Source: Channa striata (taxonomy: Eukaryota; Chordata; Actinopteri; Anabantiformes; Channidae). Taken from it: DNA of 64,000 nucleotides. How positions within the stretch are numbered: the first letter of the stretch is position 1; the number at the start of each line of letters is the position of its first letter. The DNA lies in the NCBI GenBank assembly GCA_033026295.1, contig CM065182.1, forward strand, positions 15,190,001 through 15,254,000. Direction: 5' to 3'. This document shows positions 21,763-36,165 of this stretch, in pieces. The notes beneath the pieces were generated by a model. That model worked only from the letters and a program-made list of their open reading frames with translations. It made no database searches and had not been told where the DNA came from. The translations under genes were made by a program, and so were the position numbers.

Positions 21763-24680
21763 GTACACACACTGCCACTAATGCATACCCTCCTCTCAGA
21801 GTTTTGAGTAACCACCACCTGCTCCTGGCTGAGACCATTGTTCACTGGGCCACCTAATATAGGCTGACACATGTTGCCAAGCTGAGGGCCAAGCACTTTG
21901 GCTTGATGGAACAAGGCGGGGCACAACAACAATCACCTCACCTTTTATACTGAAAATGTATTTAGTCATTTCTCTTCATGTATTTGTATTTAGAAATGAA
22001 TTATGAAAAGGCACAAAAGGCTCCCTTTCTAGTGTGGCTGTTTAGAAAACATGCCACAAAAAGTAAATATTTATTCATTTTCAGATTAATCATGAAGTCA
22101 GATTTGCATTTGAACCAAAGAAGCCAATTACCCAACAGAATAAACTGAAGAATGTTGTACAATATGGAGATGTAAATAATTCTGCTAAGACTGGTAAGAA
22201 ATAAAAACAGTTTTGAATATTGCACATTATGTCTACTTCACACTTTTCTTGGACTGAAGGCATCTGTTAATGACATACAGTTTAGAAGTTTGTGGTGTGA
22301 CATCTGGAAGTGCGTGGGTGTTTTTGCCAGGATTTGGTGGTGGTGGGGGGGATGGAGCACTCTCTTTTCTGCACTGCTCTCCCGATATCCATTTTTTTCA
22401 TTTTCCTCCTGCGTGCATGAAGCAGGAAAAGGTATCGCCTGTTAGTCATCGGAGACAGATTATACCATGAAATGACCAATTTCACTCACAGCCATTTAAT
22501 AACTGCTTATGCTTTTGAGATTATGTGTGATAATCTGACTTTTAGCTATGTTTAGTCAGTTCAGAACACGCTGCATGTTAACATACTGGTCAGTATACGT
22601 ACATTCCGAAAGGAATAATTAGATACAGTACATTCAAACATCAATTTGTCTGTGCCGGATGTAGAACCTTATACATGGTATTAGCTGCTACCTTCTACCT
22701 AGAATGAATGTGAAGCCTCATGAATCATGCTGCTTTCTTTGCAAACACCCAAGTGTTTTTTCCCACTGTGTCTGGAGTATACAGTAAATGACCTTTCTCG
22801 GATTTTGGCAGCCATGAAGTGCTACAGAGACCAGAGCCATTGCAGGCTGCCATACCACAAGAGGAGACTGTCCGCCAAATACAACCAGATCCAAAGCTCA
22901 GCAGCAGTGTTGAGATTAGAGTGGCACATCAATTGTTTCAGTACCACTCACTCGGAAAGTGTTCCTAGACCAAACTCTGAATACAAAAACGGTACGAACG
23001 ACCCTCTTGTTAATGAGAATGGCACCATTCCACATCCATTCAGAGGTGCAAAAGACTGCGTCGAAACACCGTCTAGATAATATTATTCTCCCTACTGGAC
23101 CATTTAAAATGTATATGCCTATACTAAAGTATTGTTTTTTCTTAGTATCACTCATTCATTTGTAGAACATACCTGGCAATGAGACAGGAAATAAAGAATA
23201 TGTTGCGTTGCTTGGTAACTAAGGTCAAGTTCATACCCAGGCATATTCAGTAACAGCACATTTACGGTTGGTGGCTCAAAGGCTGTGTGCTATTTGGCCA
23301 CAGCCTTTAAAAGACCATGCTGGTGGTTTTGTATGCTTTCGCACTATTAACTAGGGCTGTGAATACGTTTTGTTCAGTGTTGTACTCAGCATTAGCTCAG
23401 TTTGTGCTGTATTTTCATTGTTAACAAAGACTTATCTGTGGTTGCCGCTGAAAATCAGTCTTAGAGTACGTGGTGTTTGTGATAATGATTTACATGCATT
23501 TTCAAGAAAATAGGTACAAGATTAATTTGATAAGCAATTTAGATGTAAACTGTCTGTGTTTTTATATTTGGAAAATTCTAAGACAGACTTTTTTGATGCA
23601 CCTGACCACCAAGCCAGATGGTTTTCAGTTTAGGAAAATGGCCTCACCAGACATCTTTTGGCTGAGCTGTTATGCCAGACAAAGGTAAGTTGGCTTGTCT
23701 ATATCAGACTACTCCCTCCACGCCCTCCATCTCTGTTCCTTCCCTTTCCCTTGGGAGATGATCCTTCAGTCTCCTTCAAGACCTGCGCTGTAAGAAACCT
23801 AATTTGTTTAAATGTTGCAGGTACACAGTTTAGAAACTTTAAGTCCCATTTAAATAGGACTGTCTGCTACACATTTTCAGAATTATTTCAAAACATCCTT
23901 ATAAATAGTCAAAGGTACTTTTTTGGTGGACAACACAGCATTATCTAACTGGCATACTTATGTCTTCATGTCAAGTTTTTTCTGTTCTGTTAGGATGTAA
24001 CCTAGGTCAGCGAAACTCCAGTGGGAATCCTCTGTTGATCAAGAAAATCCTCATCTCAATTTATCCAGATCTTATGTGTGCTTTCAGTGTGAAAAATGGT
24101 TTTTAAACTACTCTTCCAAATATTATGTTATACTTAAAATGGTAAACTTCTGTCAGCTATTTGCAATGTATGTTGGATTGTATGTTGGCAGTAGCGTCAG
24201 AATTGCAGCTCCCATTGATGTGTGTTCATTTGTTCAAGACATGTACTTTTGTTAACTAACTTTTCACGCGCTGATTCTTCCCAACAAAAATGGAACCTCT
24301 GGCACAATCCCACCTGCTGTTAGGGTGGATAGAAATGGGGACAGAAACTGTGTTGACGGTGATTTGATCTTTACCCACGGACTCTTCAGCAGACCGTAGT
24401 GTGGAGAGTGCACCCTGTCAAACCAGAGTTTTGTGATTCGTTGTCATTCTCAGATACTGACAAATATTCCTATGCTAAATGAAACAGTAAGGGTATTTCT
24501 AAAAATAGAAAGCACGTGACATGACATGACTGATAGAACTCACCAGTGCAAATAGCAGTCAGGATAAAGTAATGCTTGAGTATGTGTGTGAACGCCTCTG
24601 TACAAGTTTTTATTTTAATTATTCTTTTTTCTTATCAATTTAACTAAGTTTTCAAAAACTCTCTAGAGTGTTTAATTAAA
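20874..24680. other. Non-coding stretch
   Basis: No exon could be supported. It contains the longest CA repeat after the one at 467, a small hairpin at 20938-20960 (8-bp arms), and a 117-codon frame at 22727-23080 that shows no recognised domain. Confidence 0.6.
21702..21758. repeat. (AC)n microsatellite, about 28 units
   Basis: A long pure run preceded by a CT-rich tract at 21660-21690. Confidence 0.97.
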
Positions 24681-24920
24681 TTCAATTTGATTTTATTTAT
24701 ATCATGCCAAATAACAACAAAGCCATCTCGAGGAACTTTACATAATAAGATCAAAAGTAAATTTATTGAGAATAGCCAAGAAATCCCACTTAAGCAAGGA
24801 GTGAGTGATGGTGAAGAGGAAAAACTACTTTTAAAGGAAGAAAGCTTTCAAACAACCAGGCTCAGGGTGGGCGGCCGTCTGCTTCGATCAGTGGGTGTGA
24901 GTGAGAGAGAGTGAAGAGAG
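24681..24920 (+). repeat. Dispersed teleost repeat of the TTTTATTTATAT / AACCAGGCTCAGG family
   Basis: The head TTCAATTTGATTTTATTTAT, then GAGGAACTTTACA, GGAAAAACTAC, ACCAGGCTCAGGGTGGGCGG and CGTCTGCTTCGATC follow in the order known from a very abundant teleost repeat. The copy is diverged and has a shortened middle. It has no gene content. Confidence 0.75.
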
Positions 24921-26166
24921 GGAAAAGAAAAAAGAGCAGCAAACAAAATATAATCAGGAAATGCAACAAGCAACTTCCAGGTGCCATCACCAAATATTGC
25001 CTGGAACACACAAGCTCCTCTGCATCACACCTGGAAAAAGGACAGAGGCACACAGGCTGCATTCTCATGTGCTTGGAGGAAAAAACAGATGGTTAGAAGA
25101 TGCAGTGATTTTTAGCAAAAGTACAACAGCCTTGTTTCATCTCGTTGGCGGGACTACATGGACGGGGTTCCAAATTAGTTGAGACTGAAACTTGTGGAGA
25201 TGGGATGATATGCGTTTCGCTCGAAATGATTTGATAAATTAAATGAGGTCCATGATGAGATGTATTCAACACAAAATAATAACAGTGCAACAGTGAAATA
25301 TTGGTGCTGTATTCCTGCTATTCCTGGTTTTATTTACTACCATAAAATAAACTATAGGAGCTGCAAAGTGCAAGTAGCCCTAATATTACTATATAATAGC
25401 TTTGAAAATTCAAAAATACAGACCTAAACTAATTCAGCCTATTCTAGTACAACCAGTAACTAGCAGTTACACAGACCTACACACAGTTAGTCAGATTCTG
25501 ATTGGTTGAAAGGATGAGGATGGGATATGTGCTATGAGTCTGCTTCATTGAACAGCATTTACCAGTGCCACACTACATTTTTTTTAAAATATTGACACGT
25601 ATTGTTAATGCAAACAGTTGTTTTACTAGGAATTTGTGACCTCTAGGTTTTGTTTTAAGGACAGCTGTAGTTAAATGAGCAGCTGAAAATTTTAATTGCC
25701 TTAGAATTAAAAAAATTAGAGAATTTAAAATGACTTACCTTGAGTTTAACATTACTTCTCTCACACTACACAGTTCTCCCTCACATTCATTAACATGATC
25801 TGTCACGTTTATGCTATTGTTTCTCATACTCACTACTGTTCTGCTCATTTATCTCATAGAAATTTTCACTCTCACCCACACACATACAGACACACGTATT
25901 TTCTCTTCTAACCAATATCATTATCACCCATATCACTCATAGATGTTGTGTCTCACACTCAGAGAAGACACTCTGAAAGGAGGAAAAGTTCAAATACGCA
26001 TTTTAATAGAAAACCTACTGAGACTGATGGAAAAATATTTTAGATACACAGAAATTATGAGTCAATTCACAATTCAGAATAATTTTTTGTTGCTTATGCT
26101 CCGAATAATGAGCACGTTTCTTGTGGACTATGCTAAAGCGAAAACTGTGTGCCAGATAAGAATGAC

Positions 26167-26168
<2 letters not shown>

Positions 26169-26206
<38 letters not shown>

Positions 26207-26214
26207 TGTGTGTG
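26169..26214. repeat. (GT)n microsatellite with one GGG interruption
   Basis: About 22 units. Confidence 0.96.
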
Positions 26215-27298
26215 TTCGGGTTTCAATTTGATTCATAATTCAAAACTTCAAAAGGTCAGAATCCTCTTCCTCCATGTTTTGTTGCCTGTGAAATGCCACA
26301 TTATGTCTTACTGGTAGTCCAACACAGCTCAACCACAGACTTTTTGTTTCATAGCAGAATTTGCATGTTGAAGCCGAGTTGTGAACAGCTCTGAGTTACT
26401 TTGAAGTGTGTTGAAAAACTTGTTCCAGGTAAAATTTAAAGTATTTAGTAGTTTAATACTAGGTTTTGAGCTATAACACACTCTTTCATTTATTATCACA
26501 GAACATGCAAAATGGGCAAAACCTTTTTTCCAGTTTCTTTTGTTTACAGAGAATAAACATTGAAGGACACAGCCTGATGCATCTATTAGACAACACTGGA
26601 GCCTAGTCTAGCTTGTATTCGTGTTTTTGCCTTTCCTTGTCTTTTTTTTGTGATTTTTCAGCCCCTTGTGTAAATGTACTTGGACAAAATACAGTACATC
26701 ATCTAATTCAGTCTGCTCCATTAGTGGTTTCAATGAAGGTAGCCAGAGCTGAATACACCAACTATTTCTTGGCAGTCAGGAATAAATTATTAGGTACTCC
26801 ATTTAGGTACATTTCCATGTTTGATTGCCATATTCATCTAGGCAATGGCAGCCATGGCAAACCAGTGGGAGAAAGCTAAGATCAAGTGGTAAAAAGAGGC
26901 TCCTGGTGCTTCAATTGTTCAACTACACAAGGCTGTGAAATAAAATGATTAAGATGGCTAAAAGAGGAAATTCTGAATGTAACATGATGAATAGTCACAG
27001 TATTTATATGAAATAAATCAATAGAAATACCTCTTTGATGCATTATCTATGAGGAAAAAGGGAAGACAAATTACCAAAAAGACATGCAGGAGTCGCAAGC
27101 AACTATTCAAGTCTCATTCAAAAATGATCAATGCAATTAAAATAGAAGATCTGCTAACACAAAATTGCAGCACATTATATATTTCTAGCCACGTTGAAAC
27201 TATTAACAAGTCATGCAGACATCTGTCATTAATTCAATTATTTTCAGGATAAATATAGTAAAGGACGTGGATTTTTGTTTTTATGGAAGTGATTCGAG

Positions 27299-27302
<4 letters not shown>

Positions 27303-27345
<43 letters not shown>

Positions 27346-27348
27346 AGA
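27303..27348. repeat. (CA)20 microsatellite followed by a short GA run
   Basis: A compound CA/GA repeat. Confidence 0.96.
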
Positions 27349-30300
27349 GGGAAAGACAGAGTAAGATGCTCCATCATGTGTCATTTATTTGTAATATGAG
27401 TGTGACTGTCCCCAGCTGAGGTATCTGGCTGGGCCAGAGACCTCTCATTCATGCAGAACCACACAAATGCCATGTGCACGCAAACATGTCCACCAGTGCT
27501 ATACGCACATGAACATACACTGAGTCCAAGTGTAGACTGAAAACCCAACAGACCAGAACTTGCACAGATTTTGGGATGATTCACTGGAGAAGTGGGCTTT
27601 CAGCACACACACACATACACATGCACATTCTCGCTCACTAGCTCCAGCCTCTAGGTAAGGGAAGGCTCACGAAATTGAGTTCACGGTGGTCGCTTAGCAA
27701 TGTTGAGCACAGGGTGTGCTATCAGGCCAAATTGTTCCGGTTCCTCTTGGCTCCCCTCAATTCCATTTGAGTGTTCAGCAGTGGAACGACGGCACAGTGA
27801 TCTGGCGGCACTGACATTTAGAAAGGAGGACGGGGAAAATAAAAGGCCAAAAGTGAGAATTTATCAGTTCCCCGCACAAAAGAAGCTGTAACACAGACAA
27901 AAAGAAAACATAGCAAATCTTTCCTCTTTAGAGAAAATTAGTTTTATTTGACAAGTACACCTGTTTCACACCTTTTTCTAGATTAATAATAACTTGTCAC
28001 TTGTTTTCTCAGAGTTACATGTACTTTACAACAACAGTAAAACAGATTCACACAGAAAAGTTATCACAAAAATAAATGTCAAATTTTAGGAATTTTTTTT
28101 TACTCAAACTTTTAACTCTATAACAATTTAGGCCACAGATGTGAAACTAGAACCTGGACTTGGCCACATTCTGTGCTGATATTCCACCCAGAGGTGCATG
28201 TGGTTAATTAGCGGATGCATTTTTTCAAACCTTGCTCTCAGCACTTTTCCACCATTTTGTTGCTTTGTTTCATTCAATCTTACAGCCACAGAAGTAAATG
28301 TAGGAAAATGGGCAATTTGGCAACTCATCTATCCCTACTTCATCTTGCAGTAAAGGACAAAAACACAGACACAGTTTGATTTTTCAGGCTTGTGGGGGCA
28401 AAGCTGGATGTGCAATCTGCTAAATTCTTGGCTAAATGTAAAATCTTGTCTAAATTACCTCTCATTCCCCTAATGTCACCTTCATACACTGCCAAAAGGA
28501 AATTATATGTGAAGAGCAATTAAATTTGCAGCTTTAACAGACACACAGATGCTTGTGTACGTGTGCATGTTTTTATTACTGCTAGAGGCAGCTGGAAAAC
28601 TTGGCTACTAGTGTTCCAGATGTTTTGCTCCACTTATACCTGTCTGCCTCCTATGAAAGAGATCACCCTGTTCATGAAACTGTAGCCTATGGCAGAAAAC
28701 AGAAAACTATGATTATTATTGCTTTTACCCCCGGGTCCAATGTCCAGGAAATATTAGACATGTTGTTTGAAATCAGTGTTCAATTCCTAAAATGTTCAGA
28801 AACCATTTTTTGTGCAATAAAAGCCTAATTCATTCAATTCTTATCAAAGAGGTTATCATGGTTTCTTTTTCTGCTCTTTGGAAATGGATGGGCAATCATT
28901 CCATCAGTGACTGGTGCAGAACAGCATATATCTCCTCAAAGTGTGATGAGGGTCACATTGTGGTATTATTACTTGCTACCGACTGTTAATCTCCTCAAAG
29001 AAAAATCCATCTTCAGAGACTGGCTTTATCTACAGTATATTAACCAACCGTTTCTACAGCCTTAGACCAATGTGTGTTGATGTCCACACTTATACAGATG
29101 AACCACAATAAATTGAGTTTATGACATTACTCTCCCGGGTTGATTTATTAGAGAGCATACACTCATCTATTGTAGTGTTAATGTAGTGTAATATAATAGG
29201 TTTCCAAAGATGAGCTTTGGGGTGGATTGGGGTGATGGCTGGTGGTCCTCCTGTGTTAACAAATTACTGAACTCTATCTATGCTGTGTTCTTATGCCGAT
29301 TACAGCTTTGAACCCACTGACTTGAGTGAGCGGCGTGGCTCACAGTGAAACAAACTGCAGTCAGAGTCTGTATTGAAGCCCGGTGAAGAGTAAAGTGAGA
29401 CATGGCAAGTGTGCCCGAAACGATCTGGGTGGGGCTATTTTAAAATGTCGCACATTTGCTTAAGAACGCGCAGTATTTAAAAAGTGGTAGCAGCAACAAT
29501 AGACAGCAGCAGCAGTTGGAATACGATGGTGCAGGTGTTTAAGCACACAGCTGTGTTATGTACTGGCCTGTGTGTGTAGGTGTGGGATCAGTTGATCCGC
29601 TGACACTGTGGAAGTCTTTCACTAAATAAACAGCTCTTTTTATTAGCGTGGGCATTGACTAACTCTTATTTCTTCTGCTATGTGAAGATATATGTGTCAC
29701 ATCAGTGAGGACATAAGGAATGTTGGTGGACAACATCGAGACAGACATTGACTTTTCAGTATTGACAAACTCTAGGTTGTTGTTTTTTTTCATCTTAAAA
29801 TCTGTACAGTAAATATACCATGATACAATTTGAATATTCTGTGGCTGTTGAATATCACCGTTGAGGAATGAAATATCAAATTATTTGCACTGATGGGTGA
29901 AAGTAGCGATAACAGCTGAACTGATGTTGTCTTTCTTTAAATCAGCATTCGCTGCTAATTAGAAGTAATCAGGGTTTATCTGTTATTCAATAATGCCTGA
30001 CGACAACTTGAAATTTTAAGATATGACTCTGTGACACCTTCACATAGCATGAGCTGGTTTGCCAGCTATTGCTTGTAAATATTGTGTAAACAATAAATTC
30101 TAAATATTCATGACATAAAGCATATTGTGTTGGTTTTCAACTAAGTGAGTGTGCATTTATACGACCAAACTGTCCAACTTCCAGTCTGACGCTTTGTTCA
30201 CAAAAGAAGAGAAGTAAGAGTGTGGCCCTGGAAAGGAAAGAGTTAGTTCACATTTAAATGAGGATAGCCTGAGATTGACGAGGGAGTCAAACAACAACAA

Positions 30301-33300
30301 TGAGAATGGAACAATGAGATCCAGCAAAAATGGTGATATCAAATTTACATAATGCATAACCTGTAGAAAAATTCAAATACTGGAATTCACAAAACAAAAC
30401 AGTTTTTGGAACTAATTCGGTTTCCAAAACTTTAAAATGTGGAGAAATCACCAAGCTGACAAAGATTCCCCTAATTATTCAGTTCTTATTTGCTTTCAAG
30501 AAATGTGCTGTCATCATTTGGAAAGTGAGTCATTTGTTGCAACAGCATTATACTTTATTCATCTTTGGATCAGAAATTGGACTTCAGAAAGCTGCCAGAT
30601 GTCTATCACCTGACTCCTGCATCTGTGTGGCGCTTCTTTACCAACCAGTCCAGCTGTTAATGTCTATATACTGCAATGTATTTTTTAAGTCACTCTTCCT
30701 TCTGCTTGTTAATTCATTAATAGAGCTCTGTTGCCTTTGTTTGGGATTTTAAATGAACCGATCTCAGTTCATATGTGTAAACTACACCCAGCTGCTCCAC
30801 GCCAACTTGGCTGCCTACACAGACGGCTCAAGGAGCTGGGTTCATCAAAAACTTATCCAGTGTCCTTTCTTCGGACCAGTAAGCGCTAAAACACACAGCA
30901 AGAGATGCCACTTAAACACGCTGGTGCTTTTCTGTGTGGGTGTTATCACCTTATTAGAGGGAATACACTGCCAATCTCTGACCTGCTGTGCTCCAGAACT
31001 CGTGCTCTTCAACAAAAGCAGCATTACCGGTACAGTTTGATAACAGCGAAGTGATTGCTTAGTAAAGCCTTTAAGCACTTTAGTCCCCAAGTTTCCTTCA
31101 AGGCTGCATTTGCATTGTCTCATTGTTACCAGTGCAGTCTGTCATTATTAAATATATTCAATGTTTGATCACTGCTTGTTTAGGCAAAAATTTCCATTCC
31201 TACTCCCATTATTGTGGTTGTAGAATGTAATGATGCATGTATATTACAGTCAATAATTAATTGCTTGACTAATTACATTCATTGAATAATCCCATGTAAT
31301 TATAATCCCTCTTTTTCTTTTGTTCTTTACACAATAAGGACAGCCATCCCTTAAATAACCATTAATGTTAATCTGTCAATTTCAAATTATTACATATATT
31401 TTTAATTTAATTTAGTCTGTGATTTCTGCAGGAACAACCAGTAACTTCTTAATCAACCTCAACTACTTCAGGGAAAACTTGCTATGACTTTGAAACTACT
31501 GCAGACAATACTGGAGTACAAAAGTTTCCATTGCAAACCTCAGTTTTGTCAGTTCCAGCAGATGGAGAAAGGGACTGATGCAAAGCTAAAGGTTATCTGG
31601 GCCGAATAAGTTGGCTTCAAAGACTTGTGTTATTGCCATAAATTCCACGTTGAGAAAACTTAGCTGAGCACTCAAGTATTATTTCAGCACTTAAGGCAAC
31701 CACAAATCAAAATCAAGATGGTGGCGCTACAGACGATGAACAGAAAATGTCGAGTCAGTGTGTTCACCAAAGCCAAGGATTTCTTCCATTTTGTGATATC
31801 AGTGCACGTAAGGAGTTTGGAGATGGTGGTTCTTGTGCCCCAAAGGATGTGCAACACGTTGTTAATTTTTGTTGTGTTGGCCTCTATTTGTCTTTGGACT
31901 CGACTCAAGTTACAGCATATTGCTGCTAAAGTTCTTCCTAAGTTTGGACTTTACTGATAAGACAAATTAAGGTTAAGGATTCTTCCTCTGTGGACTAACC
32001 AATTAATTACTGCTTTTTGGGTGACATTAAATAACCTGTGTTATGTGTGAGATGGGAGTGCAATGTCCTTTCACATCAATTGTGGTTCTGTATATTATGG
32101 GAAATAATTTATGTTTTTGTGTGACCTTGCGGATGCCATCAATTTAAATGCATTCATCATTATCACGGTTTGTTTAATGACCAGGTGACCAGTTTTCCTA
32201 TTCTACAATTGCTAGTATACCATTAACTAGGTAACTCAGTCTTCAGCACTAAGAATTCAGTTTATTTCTATTTGTGTTTCAATTCATTGGCAAAAGAAAA
32301 AGCAGTTTGAGCTCAATAAATCCCACAAGAAGTACCCCACATCCTCCGCATTCACTACTCTACACTCTTATTGCTGTGTCTTAGCTACATTCATTATCAC
32401 CTGCCTGAGACTGAGTTACTGAAATAACACAGCGGTGACACCAACCACTCTAGATGAACCTGTTCAATCTGGCATCCGCGGTGCAATGTAGCAGTATGAT
32501 ATTAACACGTTGGATGTTTAAAGTGGTTGTACCGTGCAAGAAAGTGTCTACTACTTTAAAGAAAAAGCTGAACCTCGAAGCTGATGAGTAGATAAAGGTA
32601 GGAAACACTGCTTTAGTTTGAGGTTACGGTAAACTAAATAAATGAGCTCATGCATGAACTCATTTCTCCACACATTAGTAAGCGGGAACAGGAAGTGTAG
32701 CTGTGATATGTTGGAATAGCTGCTAGTGCAGGTACAAGCTTTGTTATTCTCTAGCCTACTCATCTGACTCATGTAAACCCACTGCAGCCTGTGCTCCTTC
32801 ACTAATTAGCAAGCGCTCTGTTAGTAGCAGCTTTGTGAGCAGAAAACCTTTCCCACACCGCAGCAGCGTTGGGGCATGCCTCTCCGTGCAGCGTACAGTA
32901 AATCTTTGAAACACCTTCATCAGCTACATGTAATATTTTTTGTAATGCATGCCTCATAAATGCACCTTTGTATGGTACATTCAATTTTAATGAGGATTTT
33001 GATTCACATCAGCGGCATATTTACAGATTCTAACAATTTATGAAATGAAAAGTGATTCAGTTTCCGCAGAGTATACTGGCACTTTGCAACCCTCATCTAA
33101 CAAAGGTAACATAATGAACAGATTGTGTCCTGACGCAACATGTTTTTTAAATGATATAATTTAGGTCTGGTGTATAAAGAGCACAGCCACACACTCCAGT
33201 TTTGGGCAAGAAAAGCTCCTTGGTTAGAGGTCAGATAAAGGTCGAGGTTGGAGAACTCTGTAGTCAGACAAACTGGATGCTGAAATGCAGGACTGAATAT

Positions 33301-34294
33301 TTTGGTGGAAAAAAACATAGGGGAGTGTGACATAATGTGATACATAAGGTCTAGGGATAGTTATGCCCGGTAAGAAGAATAAGTGATCTGGCTTGAATAG
33401 GTCTCCAGTATCATAGACCTTGTAACTGGGGAGAGCTGATTATTTTTCCCATGCTTGCATTAGACCAGAAATACTGTCAGCACTTTTTATAATTACTGTG
33501 CTGTCAGCTTACTAATAATGAAGCACGACTAATTGGGAAAAGAAAGAAACATAAATGCAGGACAAGAAAAACAGACAATCTTTATGGCTACATGTCCTGT
33601 AACCACCTGATCATTCACAAGTCCAACCTCCACACCTTCCTGTTTACTGCACACCTCATACACTTACAATAAACACTGGTATTAGATGTAAGCCATCTGT
33701 TGGAAAAGAGTCCAATATGATTTGTAGAGATGTGAAGCACAATGTAGGTGTAGATATTCAATTTTCCTGTGAGATGAAACAGATTCAGAATCTTTGTAAA
33801 AAAGAACACTTCGAACACAGGCTTGATCAGTGAGGTTTTGCAATGTATAAAACCGAGAAAATCCAATCCTCTCTCAACGCCTCTTTAAAATCTTACACAT
33901 CCTTCTCTGACTAAACCTGGACATATCACCTTTCAACAAAAATGTTGCTTTAGTCCCTTCAGCTTGCTATAATGGGTGTGGGTGGATAAGCCGCCTCACG
34001 GGGGCCGGGGATGAAATGGAGGACATCATATTGCTAATATTATTTAAAATATGCCAGTAGATGTAATTGAATTGTGTGATGGTGAATTTTTAATTATGCG
34101 TATAAATTGATTATTGTTTAATGAGCTACAGTCCTCAGAGATGTTCTCTGTTATCAAAGGCTACATAAATGAAGAAAAAAAAGAATCTCTCACGTTTCTT
34201 GGTCCACCCCTTTCTTTCACTTCAACCCCTTTTTTATTTCACTTATATCTTTATTTACTGTTTTCTCTTTAAGCTCTGGATACGTGACATGTAC

Positions 34295-34322
34295 TGTGTG
34301 TGTGTGTGTGTGTGTGTGTGTT
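34295..34322. repeat. (GT)n microsatellite, about 14 units
   Basis: A pure GT run. Confidence 0.95.
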
Positions 34323-35070
34323 TGTGTAACTGAGAAAAAGCTGAAATGAATGAGGGCATATGTCTCGACTTGAATGAAAGAAGGTGAAAGAAAGGGGCAT
34401 GAAGTGTTAAACCTCACTTTCTTCTCTTTGATCTCTGGTGGGAAGCAAAAATGAAATTACCACCTCCTGCAATATCACCAATCTGACTCAGCACCAACTT
34501 ATTGTTCTTTTCTCTTCATTCCTATTGCTCTCTAGTCACCTATCAGTATTATTCTTTACCTGCGCTTCTGCCGCAGTACTGTGCATGGCCAAGGAATTCA
34601 ACATGAGGTCCCAGGTTTATCTGTTATTTTCTACTCCCCTGGCCGCCCCCCCTACACTCAATCGCTTATGTTTTCTCCCCACGTGCTTCGTGCTGTTGAT
34701 GGGCCACAGAGAAGTCATTAATTCCCAACACAGTGTGAGCGAGAGCGCACACCAGAGGAGAGCGGGACTGAAGCATTCACAGCTCCGCATCCTTCTGATC
34801 CCTCAGCCAAAAGAAAAATATCCCCATGGGCCACAGCTCTCGCATGGGTGTGTATGTGTGTGCGAGAAAAAGAGGGAGGGAGAGGCCATGAAGGAGAAAG
34901 AGAGAGATGGCTAACCTAAATCACAGGTATTGTTCCAAAGTTAGTTCCTTTGGGGGAAACTGACAGCTAGCTCATCACACTTGATAGGAGTGATGCCTGG
35001 GATTTTGGAATCTCTGAAGGTGTCATCGATCCTAAAAATTCTAAGAAAAAGCTTGTCCTCATGAGACAGA

Positions 35071-35150
35071 TTGAGTGGCTGTGGATCAGGGGTGGAGCGG
35101 GTGATCCTCCAATCGCAGGGTCAGTGGCTTGATCCTTTTGTGGGGGCACC
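35071..35150 (+). mobile_element. tRNA-derived SINE head (partial)
   Basis: GTGGCTGTGGATCAGGGGTGG and a diverged B-box, GTGGCTTGATCC (35124-35135), are spaced as in a tRNA-like internal Pol III promoter. The intervening GAGCGGGT and CCTCCAATCGCAGGGTC match a common teleost SINE head. The body and tail are lost. Confidence 0.6.
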
Positions 35151-36103
35151 TTATTGTTAATTGGCTTTAGATGAAAATTTAAATTCTTTTAAACGTACAT
35201 GTCATAGAACAAGACATCACATAGTGAAGCGCCAGGGTTTATACTGCACTTGACTGACCTTTTGCATCATGTGACCAAAATTGCCTGGAAAAAGTTCGGC
35301 TTTTTGATTTTATGGTAATAACAACAGGCTGTTTGTTCATTCAAGACAATACTTTCTAACCAAATATATATACATATTAATGGTTGCAGTTTACTTACAA
35401 TGGGAGGAGCAGTGCTATGTTTGAGTCCCTAATTATAGTCACTCTGGTATTTCTCGCGCTCCTTATGATTTGTCCTAATGGATGTATTTCCAATTCAAGT
35501 TAGCTAAAACCCCACCACAGACAAAAATTGTTGTTTGTAGTCAGAACCTCCACCCACTTCTGACTATGAACTCTTGGAGATTATCCAACTGTCAATAAAG
35601 TTTTAACTTAAGTTTAAACTGGTGCATCCGCTTAGGGGTAGCAGTGTTTAGCTTTGAGGTCAATATTTGTCACACAGCCATTATCCCCTGGATTCCCAGT
35701 GGAACTGCTTAAAGAACTTAACCAGGAGCTGGATTTATGACAAAACATAGAAGCAACAGCTTTGAACTTTTAGGGTGCTGCAAGGGTGTTGTGACAGGTC
35801 TTGCCAATATTTAAACATGGCAGGCACTTGCCTACGGCTGCCTTTGGATCATTTATAAATCTCATGATAATAAAATACATGACTTCATCTCAGCTACTTT
35901 CAGCTAACTCCAGGTGAATTTATTTACTTATTTTGAAATGTCCACACCTAATCTTGTCTGCCGTTGTGTCCTTATCTTTTCATTTAGCGGGCTTCTGGAG
36001 TATATTTTATTATTATTCAATCTTTTTCTGTGCAGCCGCTTCTTTGTCAGCTAAAGTGGTGCTTGAATGTTTGTGAACCCTATAGAATTTTTCGTTTCTG
36101 CAG

Positions 36104-36165
36104 CAGTGGGTAGGGCAGATGCTCAGTCAGTGGCTCGATCCCCGGCTCATGTCAACTTGCCTTTC
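36104..36165 (+). mobile_element. Second partial tRNA-derived SINE
   Basis: GTGGGTAGGGCAG is followed by a B-box, GTGGCTCGATCC (36130-36141), and CCGGCTC, as in the SINE at 35071. It is only about 60 bases long. Confidence 0.5.

Larger units (their letters stand above)
24921..35070. other. Non-coding stretch
   Basis: About 10 kb without a supportable gene. It includes CA/GT repeats at 26169, 27303 and 34295, protein-like but unassigned short frames at 31718-31957 (+) and 32802-32984 (-), and an AT-rich possible conserved element at 34020-34140. Confidence 0.55.

Noticed and set aside
22727..23080. 117-codon plus frame.
   Set aside because: No recognisable motif, no splice context, and a competing minus frame of similar length; most likely chance.
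34438..34914. Longest open frame in the window (158 codons, plus).
   Set aside because: It begins at GTG, passes a GT-rich stretch that yields CVCVC, ends in a GA-rich low-complexity tail, and shows no domain.
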